From NCBI GenBank assembly GCA_964423875.1, contig CAYRGS010000006.1:1-64000 (forward strand): DNA of 64,000 nt, written 5' to 3'. The position numbers were made by a program, and so were the translations under genes. The DNA comes from CAYRGS01 sp964423875 (GTDB taxonomy: Bacteria; UBA8248; JACPRG01; G963555815). A model generated the notes under the pieces. That model searched no databases. It saw only the letters and a program-made list of their open reading frames with translations, and had not been told where the DNA came from. The first letter of the stretch is position 1; every line of letters begins with the position of its first letter. Shown here one piece after another: positions 63,938 to 64,000 of this stretch.

Positions 63938-64000
63938 TTGAGCAGCAAAAATGTAATCGAAATCCGAGATCTCAACAAGGTTTACGTCACCAAAAGCGGA
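63938..64000 (+). CDS. ABC transporter ATP-binding protein, 3'-truncated by the window
   Basis: The first 21 codons of a reading frame that runs off the window: SSKNVIEIRDLNKVYVTKSG, which is the opening strand of ABC ATPases (I-x-I-R-D-L-x-K-x-Y) such as those of nitrate/sulfonate importers. A TTG start with GGAGG upstream is assumed. The identification rests on a short segment. Confidence 0.55.
   Translation, partial: MSSKNVIEIRDLNKVYVTKSG

Noticed and set aside
1..64000. CRISPR arrays, rRNA, tRNA or prophage
   Set aside because: I looked for regularly spaced repeats, conserved rRNA segments, tRNA T-loop motifs and phage structural genes, and found none.

Overview
This is a G+C-rich (about two-thirds by eye) chromosomal window from an uncultured-type Gram-negative bacterium. 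It encodes an outer-membrane lifestyle (TonB/ExbB/ExbD, lipoproteins, System I cytochrome c maturation). It makes lysine through LL-diaminopimelate aminotransferase (dapL with dapA, dapB, dapF, lysA). It also carries catabolic genes of the kind common in deltaproteobacterial-grade, Methylomirabilota or Tectomicrobia-like genomes. The phylum cannot be fixed from the sequence alone. I see no rRNA, tRNA, CRISPR array or phage. One run of ten N at 13471-13480 marks a scaffold gap.

Layout. 0-10.6 kb: a truncated FabI/FabL-type reductase, a DUF309 protein, a lone xanthine-dehydrogenase-type large subunit, then an IS1380-family transposase remnant. Two convergent molybdopterin oxidoreductases follow, bracketed by a 185-bp inverted repeat derived from that element, and then a double-domain nitroreductase. 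10.6-18.2 kb: a minus-strand, translationally coupled operon of two giant TPR proteins, ExbB, ExbD and TonB. 18.6-21.9 kb: panC, a deoxynucleoside kinase, folK and dapL. 22.2-30.6 kb: an accessory block (ornithine cyclodeaminase family, M24 peptidase, amidohydrolase, SCOT-type CoA transferase pair, UPF0173 hydrolase, decayed SGNH hydrolase) lying between dapL and the rest of the lysine genes. 30.7-38.8 kb: argH, a LptM-like lipoprotein, a BON-lipoprotein pseudogene, lysA, dapF, dapA, ctpA and dapB, all on the minus strand. 38.9-45.9 kb: VOC protein, a split TPP decarboxylase, an SGNH hydrolase, an MFS exporter, a small membrane protein and two tandem paralogous amidohydrolases. 46-51.6 kb: ftsK, then trpF-trpB-trpA. 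51.9-54.8 kb: HAD and MBL hydrolases, thioredoxin, and a CoxG-like protein behind a good promoter with a perfect 34-bp palindrome. 54.9-62.3 kb: the cytochrome c maturation operon. 62.6-64 kb: ilvC and the start of an ABC ATPase.

The most unusual parts are as follows. The Ccm operon has CcmE with a CxxxY haem site instead of histidine, CcmH without the usual LRCxxC motif, a CcmA-CcmB fusion and two extra genes. The molybdoenzyme pair sits inside an IS-derived inverted repeat. A coupled TPR/ExbBD/TonB machine is present. A family of long hairpins shows compensatory arm changes. Homopolymer G/C tracts of 10-12 bases cluster between 21.7 and 35.7 kb, including one in the translation-initiation region of a CoA-transferase subunit.
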